From: Deltaproteobacteria bacterium | Lineage (GTDB): Bacteria; Desulfobacterota; Deferrimicrobia; Deferrimicrobiales; Deferrimicrobiaceae | Length of the DNA: 5,663 nucleotides | Reading direction: 5' to 3' | NCBI GenBank assembly: GCA_025357175.1 | Contig: JANXPS010000056.1 | Span: forward strand, 1 to 5,663 | Shown: piece after piece, positions 1-5,663 of the stretch | Layout: every line of letters begins with the position of its first letter | Numbering within the stretch: the first letter of the stretch is position 1 | Notes under the pieces: model-generated | Seen by the model: the letters and a program-made list of their open reading frames with translations, nothing else | What the model was told of the DNA's origin: nothing | The model's database searches: none | Position numbers and translations under genes: made by a program

Positions 1-532
1 CCGCCTCATACGCCTGGCGCGAGATGGAGCCGCGGCCGAACAGCGCCTCGGCACGGGCGTAATCCTTCCGCTGCCGCATCGCCTCGGCTTCCGCCAACGC
101 CACGCCGGCCGACGCCGCCTCGATCTCCTGGGGACGGGAACCGGCTTCGAGATCCCGCAGCCGCGCCCGGGCACCGTCGAACGCACCCTGCGCGCGACCG
201 ATCTCCTGGCGGCGCGGACCGGCGAGCAGTTCCCCGAGCGCCGCATTCGCGACCGCGAGCTCGGCGGAGCGGATTCCGGATTCCCGCTCGAGTTCACGGC
301 TGTCGAGCCGCGCGACGACCTGGCCCGCGGAAACGGATTCCCCCTCGTCGACGCGACGCTCGAGCACGCGACCCGGGATGCGGAACGCCACCGGGACCTC
401 CGTCGCCTCGACGCTTCCCGAGAACCGGATGGCGCCGTCATCGGCCCCCGAATGCCAATGGAAATATCCGAACAATCCCGCCGCAAGAAGGACTGCGGCC
501 GAAACGGCGACCAGGATCCGTCCGCGTGTCAT
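1..532 (-). CDS. HlyD/YbhG-family periplasmic adaptor (membrane fusion protein), N-terminal 177 codons, cut by left edge
   Basis: Likely the periplasmic adaptor of an export pump, linking an inner-membrane ABC or RND transporter to an outer-membrane channel. Seen in the translation: a short basic N-terminus (MTRGR) followed by one hydrophobic segment at about residues 6-23, which should be a membrane anchor or uncleaved signal. A half lipoyl-like hairpin follows at about 39-80 (GSVEATEVPVAFRIPGRV, then VDEGESVSAGQVVARLD). From about 80 onward there is an Ala/Glu/Arg-rich helical stretch that should form the coiled-coil hairpin. Within it the motif AGxRxQEI occurs twice, at 104-111 and 130-137, a signature I associate with YbhG/YhiI-like HlyD proteins. 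The ATG start is the only choice: upstream in frame there is no other start before a TGA at 563-565. The ribosome binding site is weak, a run of six G at 538-543, five bases from the ATG. The second lipoyl half, beta-barrel and C-terminus are outside the window, as would be any ATPase or permease partner. The family is confident; substrate and pump type are unknown. Confidence 0.88.
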   Translation of the reverse strand, partial: MTRGRILVAVSAAVLLAAGLFGYFHWHSGADDGAIRFSGSVEATEVPVAFRIPGRVLERRVDEGESVSAGQVVARLDSRELERESGIRSAELAVANAALGELLAGPRRQEIGRAQGAFDGARARLRDLEAGSRPQEIEAASAGVALAEAEAMRQRKDYARAEALFGRGSISRQAYEA

Positions 533-550
533 CGCAACCCCCCGGCTGTT

Positions 551-590
551 CTTCCCTGCTACTCAGGATCATACATCCCCTGAAGGGAAG
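551..590. repeat. Interrupted inverted repeat in the xerD-hlyD gap
   Basis: CTTCCCT at 551-557 is the exact reverse complement of AGGGAAG at 584-590. Just inside, TCAGG at 563-567 is the exact reverse complement of CCTGA at 579-583. The two right-hand arms are contiguous (12 bases), whereas the left-hand arms are split by five bases (558-562), giving a 7 bp plus 5 bp stem with a one-sided bulge. No T-run follows on either strand, so it is not a standard intrinsic terminator. It overlaps the candidate -10 hexamer at 568-573, so it could be an operator, a 5' leader hairpin of the HlyD-family transcript or a stabilising 3' hairpin of the xerD message. Confidence 0.5.
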
Positions 591-597
591 CTGCCCA
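568..597 (-). promoter_or_regulatory. Candidate sigma70-type promoter for the HlyD-family gene
   Basis: Read on the minus strand, a -10-like TATGAT (568-573; one mismatch to TATAAT) lies 18 nt downstream of a -35-like TGGGCA (592-597; four of six matches to TTGACA). The -10 is about 35 nt upstream of the HlyD-family ATG. It lies in the only intergenic gap of the window, where a new transcription unit would be expected to begin. There is no extended -10. This is pattern matching by eye in GC-rich DNA, where an AT-rich hexamer is fairly noticeable, but the -35 is weak and no transcription evidence is available. Confidence 0.4.
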
Positions 598-619
598 CCG
601 GAGGATCAGGCGAGGACGG

Positions 620-1513
620 TCATCCCCTCGGGTGATGACGGCGGTGCGTCTCGAGGAGTCTCTCGGGCGTGACGAAAGTGTAGATCTGGGTCGTAGCGAT
701 GTCGGCGTGCCCAAGCATGGCCTGGACGGCGCGCAGGTCTGCGCCGCCCGCAAGCAGGTGCCCTGCGAACGAGTGCCTTAATGTGTGGGGGGATATGTCC
801 TGCCTTATGCCGGCGATCAACGACCAGTATTTTATCCGGTTCCACAAGGTCTGGCGGGTGATGGGCGTTCCCCTGCGGCTTAAAAACAGGGCGTTCGTGG
901 CGCCCTTGCGGGCGAACGCCGGGCGCCCCAGCGTCATGTAAACGGCCAGGTCGTCCAACGCCTTGCGGGCGACGGGGACGACCCGCTCCTTGCTCCCCTT
1001 GCCGAGGATGCGCAGGAAGCCGGCGGCGGCGTCGACGTTTTCCATCCGGAGCGCAACGACCTCGGATGCTCGCAGGCCCGATGCGTACAACAAGGACAGC
1101 ATCGCCCGGTCGCGCAACCCTTCCGGCGTATCCGATACAGGGGCGTCCAGCAAAGCCGAGACCTCGCTGTGGGTCATGTACTTGGGGAGCGGGCGGCCGG
1201 TTTTGGGCGCGCGGGCGTCGGCCAGCGGAGAAGCGGCGAGCAGCCCTTCCCGAACCATCCACCGGAAAAAAGAGCGGATGGAGGAGACGTGGCGGGCAGT
1301 GCTGCGGGCGCAAAGACCTTCTTCACGGAGTGCGCCCAGGAATCGAAGATAGGCCGGGCGGTCGAACCGGTCGGGTGCCCCGCCCTCGAGGGTCATGTGG
1401 GCGACGAAGCGGCGGACATCGCCGCCGTAGGCATCAAGCGTGTGGGGCGACAATCTCCGTTCGGTGCGCAGGTGCAGAAGGAAGCGGTCGGCCAGGGAGT
1501 CGATCTCTTCCAA
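620..1513 (-). CDS. xerD: Site-specific tyrosine recombinase XerD
   Basis: XerD acts with XerC at the dif site near the replication terminus, using FtsK, to resolve chromosome dimers. The protein has 297 residues, the usual family length. An N-terminal SAM-like core-binding domain covers about 5-90 (RFLLHLRTERRLSPHTLDAY), and the catalytic domain about 108-290. All catalytic residues are visible: R148 (SGLRASE), K172 (GKGSKER), H243 and R246 (SPHTLRHSF), H269 (MLGHAD) and nucleophile Y278 (TTQIYTF). The C-terminus HHPRG matches the HHPR ending typical of XerD, which favours XerD over XerC. Two usually conserved positions differ: Gly251 where HSFATHLL normally has Thr, and Phe280 where IYTHV normally has His. 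The start is TTG at 1511-1513, one codon after the glnD stop and in the same frame. I chose it because the conserved RFL...LSPHTL block begins only about ten residues later and no ATG or GTG fits. No strong ribosome binding site is seen (only GGGG about 11 nt upstream), so translation probably depends on glnD translation. Confidence 0.95.
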   Translation of the reverse strand: MEEIDSLADRFLLHLRTERRLSPHTLDAYGGDVRRFVAHMTLEGGAPDRFDRPAYLRFLGALREEGLCARSTARHVSSIRSFFRWMVREGLLAASPLADARAPKTGRPLPKYMTHSEVSALLDAPVSDTPEGLRDRAMLSLLYASGLRASEVVALRMENVDAAAGFLRILGKGSKERVVPVARKALDDLAVYMTLGRPAFARKGATNALFLSRRGTPITRQTLWNRIKYWSLIAGIRQDISPHTLRHSFAGHLLAGGADLRAVQAMLGHADIATTQIYTFVTPERLLETHRRHHPRG

Positions 1514-1516
1514 GGG

Positions 1517-4204
1517 TCAATGATCCCCGGCTATCGCGGCCATCAACGCGGCCCGGATCTCTTCCTGGCGTGCGGGATCGGTAACCTTGCCGCCGTCGTG
1601 GTCGGCCAGGTAGAAAACGTCGGCGACCTGGTCCGCCTTGGTGGCGATCTTGGACAGCACGATGTCGATCCCCATCCCGGTCAGCGTACTGGTTATGTCG
1701 AACAGCAGGCCGATCCGGTCGTAGGTGAAGATGTCGACTACGGAATAACGCGTCGAGACACCGTTGTCGAAAACCACGCGCGTCGGACGGTATTTGACCA
1801 GTTTTTCCCGAACAAACCGGGTCGTGCGCCGCTCGGCCATCAGCGAAGACACGTCGATTTCTCCCTGGAGCACCCTGCGGAGGTCGCCCGCCAGCCGCTC
1901 ACGCCTGAAAATCCTCGAATCGTCGTCACCCATCCCCGAAACGTAGAAGGTGTCCACCGCGACGCCGTCGACCGTCGTGGCGATCGCCGCATTGAGGATG
2001 TTGACCGAGTTGGCGGAAAGCGTTCCGGCGATCGTCGCGAACAGGCCGCGCCTGTCCGCGCAGAGCACGACGACCTCCGACGCCCCGGTTTCGGGGTCGT
2101 CGACGATCTCGATGAGCGGAGACCCCCCGTAGGTGGAAAGCATCCGGAAGTGCCGGGGGATCAGGGCATCGGGCGCTCCCAGGAAATACCGTTCCTCGAA
2201 ACGTCCCATGAACGAATCGACCGCATCGGACGACTCGGCGGCGAGCAGGTCGCGCACCGCATCCCGCCGCTGCCGGGCCTGCAGTTCGAACGGGTGCTTG
2301 AGCGAGCCGTGCTCGAGTACGTTTTTGGCCTTGGCGTAAAGTTCGCCGATGAGCATCGACTTCCAGTGGTTCCAGACCTCGGGGCCGACCGCGCGGATGT
2401 CGGAATAGGTCAGCAGATAGAGCTGGTCGAGACGGGCCATCGTGCCGGCGATCCCGCTGAACGACAGGATGAGGTCGAGATCGTGGAGATCGCGCCGCTG
2501 CGCGAGATGCGCCATCGACAGGTGCTGTTGCACGAGGAACACCACGTCGTCCACCTGTTCCTGCGGGAGGCATAGCCTGCGACAGATGCGTTCGGCCATC
2601 TCGGCGCCGATTTCGGAATGGCTGTGCCCCCGCCCCTTCCCGATGTCGTGAATCAGGATCGTGAGGACCAGAAGGTCGGGCCGGGCGACGGTCTTGAAGA
2701 TCCGGAGGAACTCGTCCTCCTCGCGGGAGCGTTTTTCGAGGAACCGGGCCCGCGCGAGAACGCTCGCGGCACGGATGCTGTGAACGTCGACCGTGTAGAC
2801 GTGGTAGACGTCCCGCTGCACCTTGCACGTGATGCCCGCCCATTCGGGGATGTAGCGGGCCAGGAAGCGGGTTGCGTTCATCGCCATGAGCGTGTCGCGA
2901 AGGTGGGTGGAATCGCCGAGGATTTCGAGGAACAGCTTCGCGGCGCGGGGATCTTCCCGGAAGGCGGGGGTCACGGCCGGAAGCGCCTGCTGAATCTGCC
3001 GCTTGGCCTCGACCGTCATTTTCGCCTTGTTGACCTGCATCGACCGGAAGAACTCGAGAATGCGAACCGGGTCTTTTCGGAAGGAGCCGGCATCCTTGAC
3101 GGAGATTTTCCCCTTGTAGAGGATCGCCTCGTCCCCCACGGACTTGCGCCGCTGGAAGAAGAACGACCGGGGCGACGTCTCGGGCAGGTAGCGTCCGACT
3201 TCTTCCAGCAGTTCGTCGGAAAGTTGTGCGCAGGCGACGGTGTTCAGGTAATAGGCGCGCATGAAGCGTTCGACGCCGTAGTCGTTCCCCCTGTCGCGGT
3301 AGCCGAAGCGGGCCGCCACCTGTTCCTGCGCGTCGAAGGTCATCACGTCGGATTTCTTGCCGGGAAGGAAATGAAGCTCGGTACGAACGCGCAGAAGGTA
3401 GTCCTCGACGTGCCTGAGCGCCTCGATCGTCTGGCGTGTCGCGACGCCCTTGTTGCGCAATTCGGTGAGGTTGGCGCACTTGTACTTGATCCGGGCGGCC
3501 CAGACCGCGGTCTGGATGTCACGGAGCGCCCCTCGCCCTTCCTTGATGTTGGGTTCGAGCACGTAGGTCGTAAGCCCGAACTTCTCGTGGCGGGCGTGCA
3601 TCTCTGCGATTTTTTTCTCGATGAAGCGGTCGGCGCCCGAGTAAAAGAGAAACTTGTCGATCTCCCTGGCCGATTCGTTGAAGTTGTCCTCGTGCCCGGT
3701 GATGAAGCGGCGGTCGAGCAGCGCGGTGCGGATGGTGTCGTCGGCCGACGCCATCTTGATCGTTTCCTTGACGCTGCGGACGCTGTAGCCGACGTCGAGC
3801 CCCAGATCCCAGAGCGGGTAGGTCATCCACTCGGTCATCGCCTCGACGTACCGGTCGATTTTATAGGGATAGAGGAAGAGGATGTCGACGTCGGACTTGG
3901 GACAAAGTTCGTGTCGGCCGTAGCCGCCGACGGCCACGACGGACATCTTGTATCCGATGTCGGGGGCCGTCGCGACGAACGAACGATGGGCGCGCTCGTG
4001 CAACGCGCGAAGCACCGTATCCATGGCGTCCGAATAGTCCAGGCAGGCGGCTGTCCCCTCGCCGGGAATGGTGCGGCATCTCTCGTGGATCGCGGAAAGC
4101 GTCCCGGCGAGGTATCCCTTGAGGCAGTCGCGGAACTCCTTGTCGGACAGGTCGGCGCGCGACAGGTCGATATCGAACACGGCCGGCCGCGAACCGCCTG
4201 TCAT
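1517..4204 (-). CDS. glnD: Bifunctional PII uridylyltransferase / uridylyl-removing enzyme GlnD
   Basis: Cytosolic sensor of glutamine. When glutamine is low it uridylylates the PII protein (GlnB/GlnK); when glutamine is high it removes UMP, controlling glutamine synthetase and nitrogen-regulated transcription. The 895 residues match the usual length (about 860-900), and all four domains are present in order. The nucleotidyltransferase domain carries GGYGRHEL at 93-100 and the metal-binding pair D105/D107 in SDVD. A GlnD-type helical region follows (LEPNIKEGRGALRDIQT, 216-232). The HD phosphohydrolase domain shows H475, the H519-D520 pair in HDIGKGRGHSHSE and D602 in SDIRAVGP. Two C-terminal ACT domains lie at about 709-780 (LCADRRGLFATIAGTLS) and 819-890 (FTYDRIGLLFDITSTL); these bind glutamine in the family. 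Both active sites look intact. The ATG overlaps the amidase stop as ATGA and is preceded by a good ribosome binding site. No PII, glnA or ntr gene is in the window, so the genetic context is not nitrogen-specific. Confidence 0.98.
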   Translation of the reverse strand: MTGGSRPAVFDIDLSRADLSDKEFRDCLKGYLAGTLSAIHERCRTIPGEGTAACLDYSDAMDTVLRALHERAHRSFVATAPDIGYKMSVVAVGGYGRHELCPKSDVDILFLYPYKIDRYVEAMTEWMTYPLWDLGLDVGYSVRSVKETIKMASADDTIRTALLDRRFITGHEDNFNESAREIDKFLFYSGADRFIEKKIAEMHARHEKFGLTTYVLEPNIKEGRGALRDIQTAVWAARIKYKCANLTELRNKGVATRQTIEALRHVEDYLLRVRTELHFLPGKKSDVMTFDAQEQVAARFGYRDRGNDYGVERFMRAYYLNTVACAQLSDELLEEVGRYLPETSPRSFFFQRRKSVGDEAILYKGKISVKDAGSFRKDPVRILEFFRSMQVNKAKMTVEAKRQIQQALPAVTPAFREDPRAAKLFLEILGDSTHLRDTLMAMNATRFLARYIPEWAGITCKVQRDVYHVYTVDVHSIRAASVLARARFLEKRSREEDEFLRIFKTVARPDLLVLTILIHDIGKGRGHSHSEIGAEMAERICRRLCLPQEQVDDVVFLVQQHLSMAHLAQRRDLHDLDLILSFSGIAGTMARLDQLYLLTYSDIRAVGPEVWNHWKSMLIGELYAKAKNVLEHGSLKHPFELQARQRRDAVRDLLAAESSDAVDSFMGRFEERYFLGAPDALIPRHFRMLSTYGGSPLIEIVDDPETGASEVVVLCADRRGLFATIAGTLSANSVNILNAAIATTVDGVAVDTFYVSGMGDDDSRIFRRERLAGDLRRVLQGEIDVSSLMAERRTTRFVREKLVKYRPTRVVFDNGVSTRYSVVDIFTYDRIGLLFDITSTLTGMGIDIVLSKIATKADQVADVFYLADHDGGKVTDPARQEEIRAALMAAIAGDH

Positions 4205-5616
4205 ATCCCGCTCCTCGGCGCAATGCCGCCGTTCCGGCTGTAATAGCGGATTCCCTCGACCACGCTGTCCGCGATCGTTTCGAGGTAGGCCCGGTCGCGC
4301 AGCCGCTTTTCATCGCGGTCGTTGCTGATGAACGCGGATTCGACGAGCACCGCCGTCATGCGCGCGCCGACGAGGACGTAGAAAGGGGCCTGCTTGAGGC
4401 CCAGGTTGTGGGCCTGGCCGTACTTGCCCGAGACGTTGCGCACGATCGCATCGTTGACCGTCTTGGCCAGCTTCATCGAGTCTTTCTTGCGGCCGAAAAG
4501 CGACAGGTCGTCGAGGATGAATTTGACGCCGGTCAGTTTGGCGACCGGCACGCCGTTTTCACGTGCCGCCAGCTCGAGCGCCGCCCGATCGCTGCCGGCC
4601 CGGGAAAGAACGTAGGTGGAGACTCCGTCGGCCTTCCGGTTGGGGCTTGCGTTGATGTGAAGGGAAACGAACAGGTCGGAACGCGACTTGTTGGCCATCG
4701 CGGTGCGTTCCTCGAGCGGGATGAACACGTCGGTATCGCGCGTCATCCGCACTTCGCAGCCGCCCTCCTTCTGGAGCTTCTCGCGAACGAGGCGACCGAT
4801 TTCGAGGACGACGTCTTTTTCCCTGAGCCCGTTGAGCCCTACCGCCCCGGAATCCTTTCCTCCGTGGCCCGGGTCGAGCATGACGCGAAACCGCGGACTT
4901 TTTTCGGCGGCTGTCGGAGCCGCCTGGGCAACCGGTTGCGGCGCCGCCTGGATGGCGGCCTGAGGGGTAACCTGGGGAGCGGCCTGCGGGGCGGCCTGCG
5001 GGGCGGTCGGGGGCGCCGCCTGTACGACGGCCTGCGGGGACACCGGTTGGGGAATCGCCTGCACCGGGGGGACGGATCCGGGGATGACCACCGGCTCGGG
5101 GGCCGCCTTCAACCGGGGGTGGACGGTATCCGTGTCGGGTTTCGCACCCTGCGCCTCGGAGGGCGGGACCGGGCAGCTGTCGCCCGTACCCTGCCCGTCG
5201 ACGTCGACGATGATCCGGTAGGGGTCTACCATCGTGAACGACTGGTAGGCGCATGTCTTTTCGAGGTCGATGACGACCCGGACAACCCCCGGTTTGAACC
5301 GCCCTGCGCGCACCACCTTGAGCAGTCCGTTGCGGACCTCGACCGGTTTGCGCAGGAAGTCCTCGTGGATGACGGCGCCCTTGATGTCGATCAGGATGCG
5401 CGGGGGGATTTTTCCGTCCGACGAGGCGGGAAGAAAGCGCGTCTCGAAATCGGCCTCCCCATCCAGGTCGACGGCAACGCGGGTGTACTGCTCGCTGTTC
5501 CAGAAACGGATGCCCGATACGCGGGTGCTCGACGCCGGGGCCGTGCAAGGGCAGACGAGCGCGAGGGTGAGGAGTGCGGCCAGGAACGCCGTAAGATGGG
5601 TGCGGGGAAACGTCAC
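4201..5616 (-). CDS. amiC: Secreted N-acetylmuramoyl-L-alanine amidase, AMIN + Amidase_3 (AmiB/AmiC type)
   Basis: Periplasmic zinc hydrolase that cuts the bond between N-acetylmuramic acid and L-alanine in peptidoglycan, normally to split septal wall during daughter-cell separation. Residues 1-28 look like a Sec signal peptide with probable cleavage after CTAPA. An AMIN domain spans about 31-142 (SGIRFWNSEQYTRVAVDLDG to YRIIVDVDG), a fold that targets related amidases to the septum or cell wall. A Pro/Ala/Gln linker occupies about 172-238, and the Amidase_3 domain 242-461. Expected zinc ligands are H251 (DPGHGG), E266 (LREKD) and H320 (SLHINA); the catalytic glutamate is E426 (LVESAFISN). 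Residues 341-395 (GSDRAALELAARENG onward) resemble the insertion that forms the autoinhibitory helix of AmiB/AmiC, so activation by a LytM-domain partner is likely but not shown here. The GTG start overlaps the upstream stop as GTGA; a modest AAAGGG lies five bases before it. The symbol indicates family type, not proven orthology to E. coli AmiC. Confidence 0.93.
   Translation of the reverse strand: MTFPRTHLTAFLAALLTLALVCPCTAPASSTRVSGIRFWNSEQYTRVAVDLDGEADFETRFLPASSDGKIPPRILIDIKGAVIHEDFLRKPVEVRNGLLKVVRAGRFKPGVVRVVIDLEKTCAYQSFTMVDPYRIIVDVDGQGTGDSCPVPPSEAQGAKPDTDTVHPRLKAAPEPVVIPGSVPPVQAIPQPVSPQAVVQAAPPTAPQAAPQAAPQVTPQAAIQAAPQPVAQAAPTAAEKSPRFRVMLDPGHGGKDSGAVGLNGLREKDVVLEIGRLVREKLQKEGGCEVRMTRDTDVFIPLEERTAMANKSRSDLFVSLHINASPNRKADGVSTYVLSRAGSDRAALELAARENGVPVAKLTGVKFILDDLSLFGRKKDSMKLAKTVNDAIVRNVSGKYGQAHNLGLKQAPFYVLVGARMTAVLVESAFISNDRDEKRLRDRAYLETIADSVVEGIRYYSRNGGIAPRSGI
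4211..4216 (-). promoter_or_regulatory. Ribosome binding site of glnD
   Basis: GAGGAG on the minus strand, six bases upstream of the ATG at 4202-4204. It lies inside the last codons of the amidase gene and is the best Shine-Dalgarno match in the window. It supports the ATG that overlaps the amidase stop codon, and suggests glnD can be initiated by its own ribosomes as well as by coupling. Confidence 0.75.
4912..5043 (-). repeat. Tetrapeptide (AAPQ-like) repeat in the amidase linker
   Basis: Residues 192-235 of the amidase parse into eleven consecutive four-residue units, most ending in Gln: VSPQ, AVVQ, AAPP, TAPQ, AAPQ, AAPQ, VTPQ, AAIQ, AAPQ, PVAQ, AAPT. At DNA level there is a 12-bp period, best preserved as two identical copies of GGCCTGCGGGGC at 4981-5004 on the plus strand. 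The other units have diverged in sequence while keeping the phase. The stretch should be a flexible, extended spacer between the AMIN and catalytic domains; slipped-strand copy-number change is a plausible origin. Confidence 0.8.
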
Positions 5617-5663
5617 GATTGCCCTTTCAGCAACCTTTCTTTCCAGGCGACCAGGCGGAGCAG
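5613..5663 (-). CDS. C-terminal 16 codons of an upstream gene, possibly mutS
   Basis: An open frame enters from the right edge and ends in TGA at 5613-5615, reading LLRLVAWKERLLKGQS. Its stop overlaps the amidase GTG start as GTGA, the same coupling style as amidase-glnD, which supports it being a real coding end and not a chance frame. The Leu/Trp/Lys/Arg-rich tail recalls the C-terminal helix of some MutS proteins, and I recall mutS preceding an AMIN-amidase gene in Geobacter-like bacteria. Sixteen residues cannot establish identity, so mutS is only a suggestion. Confidence 0.5.
   Translation of the reverse strand: MLRLVAWKERLLKGQS

Noticed and set aside
551..590. Rho-independent terminator after xerD
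   Set aside because: The stem is plausible, but it is bulged and no T-run follows on either strand, so it is annotated only as an inverted repeat.
620..1513. Integron, phage or transposon integrase
   Set aside because: Length, co-directional operon context with glnD and the HHPR C-terminus fit chromosomal XerD. No attachment site, repeats or cargo genes are nearby.
1169..2575. Long open frame of 468 codons on the plus strand
   Set aside because: It runs antisense across xerD and glnD. Its composition is what the complement of GC-rich codons produces, it contains no recognisable domain, and the opposing genes have complete catalytic motifs.
1926..3479. Open frame of 517 codons on the minus strand inside glnD
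   Set aside because: It is an alternate frame of glnD, very rich in Arg/Pro/Ala as expected from frame-shifted GC-rich codons, while the glnD frame is intact over 895 residues.
2618..4243. Long open frame of 541 codons on the plus strand
   Set aside because: It is fully antisense to glnD, with long Gly/Val/Asp/Glu-rich stretches typical of a shadow frame in GC-rich DNA and no family motif.
5542..5556. Lipoprotein signal (cysteines in LALVCPC) at the amidase N-terminus
   Set aside because: Neither cysteine is preceded by a proper lipobox: the residue before each is Val or Pro, not Gly/Ala/Ser. A Sec signal with cleavage after APA fits better.

Overview
The window is a GC-rich piece of bacterial chromosome in which every supported gene lies on the minus strand, so transcription runs from the right edge to the left. 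In that order it holds: the last 16 codons of an upstream gene (possibly mutS); a secreted N-acetylmuramoyl-L-alanine amidase of the AmiB/AmiC type; a full-length glnD (PII uridylyltransferase / uridylyl-removing enzyme); xerD (chromosome-dimer-resolving tyrosine recombinase); an 87-nt gap; and the first 177 codons of an HlyD/YbhG-type periplasmic adaptor that runs off the left edge.

The genes are housekeeping ones and suggest a Gram-negative, diderm, rod-like bacterium. The amidase has a periplasm-binding AMIN domain and an insertion typical of septal amidases, and the adaptor belongs to a class that spans the periplasm. From memory, amidase, glnD and xerD sit close together in Geobacter-like Desulfuromonadia/Desulfobacterota, and the GC-rich codon use fits such a host. 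This placement is inference; the sequence alone does not fix the taxon.

The right-hand block (about 620-5663) looks like one tightly coupled operon. The upstream gene and the amidase share a GTGA overlap, the amidase and glnD share an ATGA overlap, and glnD and xerD are separated by one codon in the same reading frame. Their known roles are septal peptidoglycan splitting (amidase), nitrogen-status signalling through PII (GlnD) and dimer resolution at dif during division (XerD). The amidase and XerD therefore both act at or near cell division; glnD is functionally separate but co-transcribed.

The 533-619 gap holds a candidate sigma70-type promoter overlapping an interrupted palindrome, so the HlyD-family gene probably starts a separate transcription unit, perhaps an ABC or RND-type export system continuing to the left. 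I see no RNA gene, insertion sequence, CRISPR array, attachment site, prophage segment or broken gene. Nothing here amounts to a convincing new biological system; the findings are modest oddities in otherwise ordinary genes.
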